In this document: piece by piece, positions 61,337 through 64,000 of the stretch
Numbering within the stretch: position 1 is the first letter of the stretch
Layout of the letters: each line of letters opens with the position of its first letter
Source: Flavobacteriales bacterium
GTDB taxonomy: Bacteria; Bacteroidota; Bacteroidia; Flavobacteriales_F; PHOS-HE28
Direction: 5' to 3'
Assembly: GCA_016710965.1 (NCBI GenBank)
Contig: JADJTW010000002.1
Location: 248,001 to 312,000, forward strand
DNA length: 64,000 nt
The notes under the pieces: generated by a model
What the model was told of the DNA's origin: nothing
The model's input: the letters and a program-made list of their open reading frames with translations, nothing else
Database searches by the model: none
Made by a program: the position numbers and the translations under genes

Positions 61337-62215
61337 ATGAACGAAGAAGGCACGGGACTACTCGCATATCTCAGCGGCAATCTCCTGCTTCTGTTGAAGG
61401 TCATCGCCATCATCGCAGCGGCCTTCGTGCTCGAGCGCTTCATCCGCATCCTGCTCAAGCGTGCATACCTGCGAAGCGACAAGGGATTCGAGGACCGCAC
61501 CCGATACCGTTTCCTGCGCAACGGCACGCGCTTCGTCGTCACCCTCGTCACGATCATCGTCATTGTCAACAGCATCCCTTCGTTCAAGGACTTCGCCAGC
61601 ACTCTCTTCGTGGGCACGGGGATCCTGGTGGCCATCATCGGTTTCGCGGCTCAGGGCGCTTTCAGCAACATCATCAGCGGCATCTTCATCGTCAGCTTCA
61701 AGCCCTTCAGGGTGGGCGATTGGCTGCAAGTGGCCGGGCATACCGGCGTGGTGGAGGACATCACCTTGCGCCACACCGTCCTTGTCACTGCTGAGAACCG
61801 CCGCGTGATCATGCCCAACTCCAAGATCAGCGACGAGACCATCATCAACAGCACCATCACGGACCCTGCGGTTTGCCAATTCGTGGAGGTAGGCATCGCG
61901 TACGAGAGCGATCTGGACAAGGCCATGGAAGTCCTTCGGCAGGAATGCGAAGCGCACCCCGACTGCATGGACCGGCGAACACCGGCGGAATTGGAGCGGG
62001 GAGCGCCACGGGTGGCCGTGCAACTGATCAGCATCGGCGATTCGGCGCTGACCCTGCGCGCCTACGCGTGGGCGGCGGATCATTCGATAGCGCGCGGCAT
62101 GCGCTATGATCTCCTCCGATCCCTGAAGCTGCGCTTCGACCGCGAAGGCATCGTTCTGCCCTACCCGCAGCGCACCATCCGTGTGGAAGGCCCCTTATCC
62201 ATGAAGAGCAGCTAG
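61337..62215 (+). CDS. MscS family mechanosensitive ion channel
   Basis: A 292-residue inner-membrane channel of short MscS type. There are about three hydrophobic helices; the pore-lining TM3 and hinge is the glycine/alanine pattern TGILVAIIGFAAQGAFSNIISG, followed by the cytoplasmic beta domain (FKPFRVGDWLQVAGHTGVVEDITLRHTVLVT, MPNSKISDETIINST). It opens under membrane tension and protects from osmotic downshift. The start at 61337 is preferred because a promoter-like box lies between it and the earlier ATG at 61292. The corA gene follows after one base, so they are co-transcribed. Confidence 0.93.
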   Translation: MNEEGTGLLAYLSGNLLLLLKVIAIIAAAFVLERFIRILLKRAYLRSDKGFEDRTRYRFLRNGTRFVVTLVTIIVIVNSIPSFKDFASTLFVGTGILVAIIGFAAQGAFSNIISGIFIVSFKPFRVGDWLQVAGHTGVVEDITLRHTVLVTAENRRVIMPNSKISDETIINSTITDPAVCQFVEVGIAYESDLDKAMEVLRQECEAHPDCMDRRTPAELERGAPRVAVQLISIGDSALTLRAYAWAADHSIARGMRYDLLRSLKLRFDREGIVLPYPQRTIRVEGPLSMKSS

Positions 62216-62216
62216 C

Positions 62217-63176
62217 ATGAAGAAGGTGAAAAGCCGGGCCGGAAAGGCAGGCCTGCCTCCGGGATCGCTCATCCACGTTGGCGACGATGACCTGTCGCAG
62301 CCGCTGACCATCGACCTCTTCGTGTACAATGCAGAGGAGTTGTCGGAGCAGTCGCTCAGCTCGATCGCCGATTATGTCGACCACGATCTGACCAAGCGAA
62401 CAGCCTGGCTCAACATCGACGGCCTCAACAGCGAACAGCTGCTTTCAACGATCGGCGAGCGCTTCAACCTGCATCCGCTCCTGCTGGAGGACATCCTTAA
62501 CACAGACCACAGGCCGAAGGTGGAGGAATACCAGGATTGCCTCTTCGTGGTGACCAAGATGCTCGGGCTGGATGAGGAGACCGGTGGGATCCAATTGGAG
62601 CAGATCTGCTTCGTGCTTCGCAAAGGGATCGTCGTCTCCTTCCAGGAGACGCCTGGCGATGTCCTCGACCCGATCCGGGAGCGCCTGCGCAAAGACCTGG
62701 GCCGCGTGCGCCGCTGCGGCAGCGATTACCTGCTGTACGCTCTGCTGGATGTGATCGTGGACGAGTACTTCGTGATCGTAGAGCAGCTGGGCAAGCGCAT
62801 CGAGGAGCTGGAGCGCAAGGTGGTGGTCCGTCCCAGCAATGAGGATCTGCTTACGATACAAGAACTGCGCGGGCTGCTCATCACCGTGAACCGTTATGTG
62901 ACGCCCATGCGCGAGCTGGCCGGCCGCCTCAACACCATCCAGAGCGAGTTGATCGAGAAGAGCACGCGCCGGTACATCAACGACCTGCAGGACCACACGG
63001 TGTACATCGCCGAGACCATCGGCACATTCCGTGAGATGCTCCTGAGCGTTGAGAACACCTACCACGCCGGGCAGAACATGCGCATGACGCAAGTGATGAA
63101 GCTGCTCACCATCATCAGCACCATCTTCATCCCCCTCACCCCGAGCTGCGCTGGCGCTACGGCTACTTCGCGGTGA
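62217..63176 (+). CDS. corA: CorA family magnesium transporter, truncated by frameshift
   Basis: The normal part covers about 302 residues: the cytoplasmic funnel domain (FNLHPLLLEDILNTDHRPKVEEY, FEETP-like FQETPGDVL), the long stalk helix, and the first part of TM1 (MKLLTIISTIFIPLT). At about 63147 the frame changes and the last residues read PSCAGATATSR. Right after, in another frame, the rest of the normal protein is readable to 63241 (PELRWRYGYFAVMGVMAVI, ending in RRKRWL). What is missing is the FIAGIYGMNFxxM segment, about 40 bases that hold the GMN selectivity motif. The gene is probably non-functional as written, or the assembly is wrong. Confidence 0.85.
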   Translation: MKKVKSRAGKAGLPPGSLIHVGDDDLSQPLTIDLFVYNAEELSEQSLSSIADYVDHDLTKRTAWLNIDGLNSEQLLSTIGERFNLHPLLLEDILNTDHRPKVEEYQDCLFVVTKMLGLDEETGGIQLEQICFVLRKGIVVSFQETPGDVLDPIRERLRKDLGRVRRCGSDYLLYALLDVIVDEYFVIVEQLGKRIEELERKVVVRPSNEDLLTIQELRGLLITVNRYVTPMRELAGRLNTIQSELIEKSTRRYINDLQDHTVYIAETIGTFREMLLSVENTYHAGQNMRMTQVMKLLTIISTIFIPLTPSCAGATATSR

Positions 63177-63241
63177 TGGGCGTAATGGCGGTGATCGCGC
63201 TGGTGATGCTGGCGTGGTTCAGGCGGAAGCGGTGGCTGTGA
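63147..63241 (+). pseudogene. Detached C-terminus of CorA (TM2)
   Basis: In the plus-strand frame different from that of the main corA reading, the codons from about 63149 give PELRWRYGYFAVMG, a hydrophobic helix and the positively charged end RRKRWL with stop TGA at 63239-63241. This is the expected second membrane helix of CorA. It shows that the family C-terminus is still present after the missing GMN segment. Confidence 0.75.
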
Positions 63242-63547
63242 CCATGCCGGGAAATTTCCCTGACTCGTCCACTTGCATCTTCCCGTGACCTTACTTTGTG
63301 ATCATCCTCATGGCACGCAAGCGCAGCATCGGCATCTGTGACCAGACATGGTCCGCATTGCTCATCTCCGTTGGCGGCGCCAGCGCTGCTCGTCCCGCTT
63401 TCCACTGATGAACGCGCACGCTCTCTCCGGACACTGGCGATCCTTCGCCGCCGAGCACAGAGCCACACAGTCTCCCGCACCCGCCACAAGCCGCTTGTTC
63501 CGGGCCACCTTCCTGTTCCACCCAACCCCCTCACGCGTTCGCACGCA
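63242..63547. other. Intergenic region ahead of speA
   Basis: A 306-base gap. Seen in it: a perfect 12-base palindrome GGGAAATTTCCC (63249-63260), a promoter-like pair TTG (63273-63275) and TACTTTG (63292-63298), and an ATG at 63310 opening a 32-codon reading frame that ends at 63408. The leader to speA would be about 240 bases. No convincing gene is present; the minus-strand frames lack family-like content. Confidence 0.6.
63273..63298 (+). promoter_or_regulatory. Candidate speA promoter (TTG ... TACTTTG)
   Basis: A TTG and a TACTTTG word separated by 16 bases, the arrangement expected for Bacteroidota housekeeping promoters. The start codon of speA is about 250 bases downstream, unlike the short leaders seen elsewhere in the window. 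Confidence 0.4.
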
Positions 63548-64000
63548 ATGAAGACCCGCTACGTCGATCTGATCGAACAGACCTTCGACTTCCCCAAGGA
63601 CGAGTTCAAGCTCGAAGGAGAAAACCTCGTGTGGAACGACCTGCCATTGGTGGAGCTGTTGCAAAAACACGGAACACCTTTGCGCATCAGCTACCTACCC
63701 AAGATCGGCGAGAAGATCGAACTGGCGCGGAAGAGCTTCGCGAAGGCATTCGCAACGCACGGGTACAACGGCAGCTACGAATATTTCTACTGCACCAAGA
63801 GCAACCACTTCCACTATGTGATCGACAAGGTGCTGGACAAGGGCGTGAACCTGGAGACCAGCAGCGCCTACGACCTGGAGATGATCGAGCTGCTCATCGA
63901 TCGCGGCCGCATCACCAAGGACAGCACCATCCTCTGCAATGGCTTCAAGGACGAGCGCTACATACAGGGCATCGGCCGACTGGCCAACCGCGGCTACAAG
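63548..64000 (+). CDS. speA: Biosynthetic arginine decarboxylase, N-terminal part
   Basis: The first 151 residues of a gene that runs out of the window. It matches the Bacteroidota SpeA type of fold III PLP decarboxylases: LIEQTFDFPKDEF at the start, a YGTPLRISYLPK-like HGTPLRISYLPKIGEK, then YFYCTKSNHFHYV with the PLP-binding Lys84, NLETSSAYDLEMIELL and ILCNGFKDERYI. It makes agmatine from arginine as the first step of polyamine synthesis. The ATG at 63548 gives the usual N-terminus. Confidence 0.93.
   Translation, partial: MKTRYVDLIEQTFDFPKDEFKLEGENLVWNDLPLVELLQKHGTPLRISYLPKIGEKIELARKSFAKAFATHGYNGSYEYFYCTKSNHFHYVIDKVLDKGVNLETSSAYDLEMIELLIDRGRITKDSTILCNGFKDERYIQGIGRLANRGYK

Noticed and set aside
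63310..63551. Short plus-strand frames before speA as real genes
   Set aside because: They are 32 and 67 codons long, with no family pattern and low-complexity composition; kept only as a possible leader feature.

Overview
The window reads as a chromosomal segment of a GC-rich member of the Bacteroidota, most likely a Flavobacteriales-type lineage. The evidence is type IX secretion (T9SS) sorting domains of both type A and type B, three secreted-protein families with these tails, two PorP/SprF proteins, an S46 dipeptidyl peptidase, a SiaC/DUF1987 protein, DUF1573 proteins, and a repeated promoter element of the Bacteroidota type (TA-N2-TT-rich) close to many start codons. No tRNA, rRNA, IS element, integrase or CRISPR array was seen.

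Layout. 1-7430: an acyl-transfer locus. It contains the end of an amino-acid-type adenylation protein, a GNAT acetyltransferase, an acyl carrier protein, an MBOAT protein and an SGNH-like protein in tight succession, which is the same set of parts as a DltA/C/B/D system. A second MBOAT-SGNH pair follows, and between the two pairs an HTTM membrane protein with a small partner lies on the other strand. 7464-18781: housekeeping and stress genes: fumarylacetoacetase, Rel (ppGpp), a Fur-family regulator, a STAS protein, PurA, an rRNA methyltransferase, a TonB-like protein, Hsp20, a DUF1883 protein, a universal stress protein and a SiaC-like protein. 18789-33351: mixed metabolism and envelope genes: a DECR-type 2,4-dienoyl-CoA reductase, a CPBP protease, a T9SS protein, a nitroreductase, PbpC, an S41 protease, a DUF1573 protein, pterin dehydratase and an S46 peptidase that carries the DPP11-type arginine.

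33479-60553: a large surface-protein region. Two delta-60/propeller-like secreted proteins and an ECF sigma factor precede a giant (about 12.3 kb) secreted adhesin-like gene. This gene has HYR domains, a C-type lectin domain inserted in a HYR domain, about 36 copies of a 117-bp repeat, 11 copies of a 90-bp repeat and a type-B sorting domain. It is followed by PorP/SprF and OmpA-family genes, then by a second module of the same plan (DUF7948/PKD/type-B adhesin, PorP/SprF, TPR-PD40-OmpA-DUF1573 protein). By analogy with SprB/SprF of gliding Bacteroidota these look like two adhesin-plus-export modules.

60563-64000: peptidase E, an MscS channel, a CorA transporter that has lost its GMN segment, and the start of arginine decarboxylase.

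The sequence from about 34.6 kb to 48.6 kb, plus single sites at 55.43 kb and 63.15 kb, contains many small indels that break otherwise good reading frames. Several sit in C or G runs or inside tandem repeats, so consensus errors are at least as likely as real decay.
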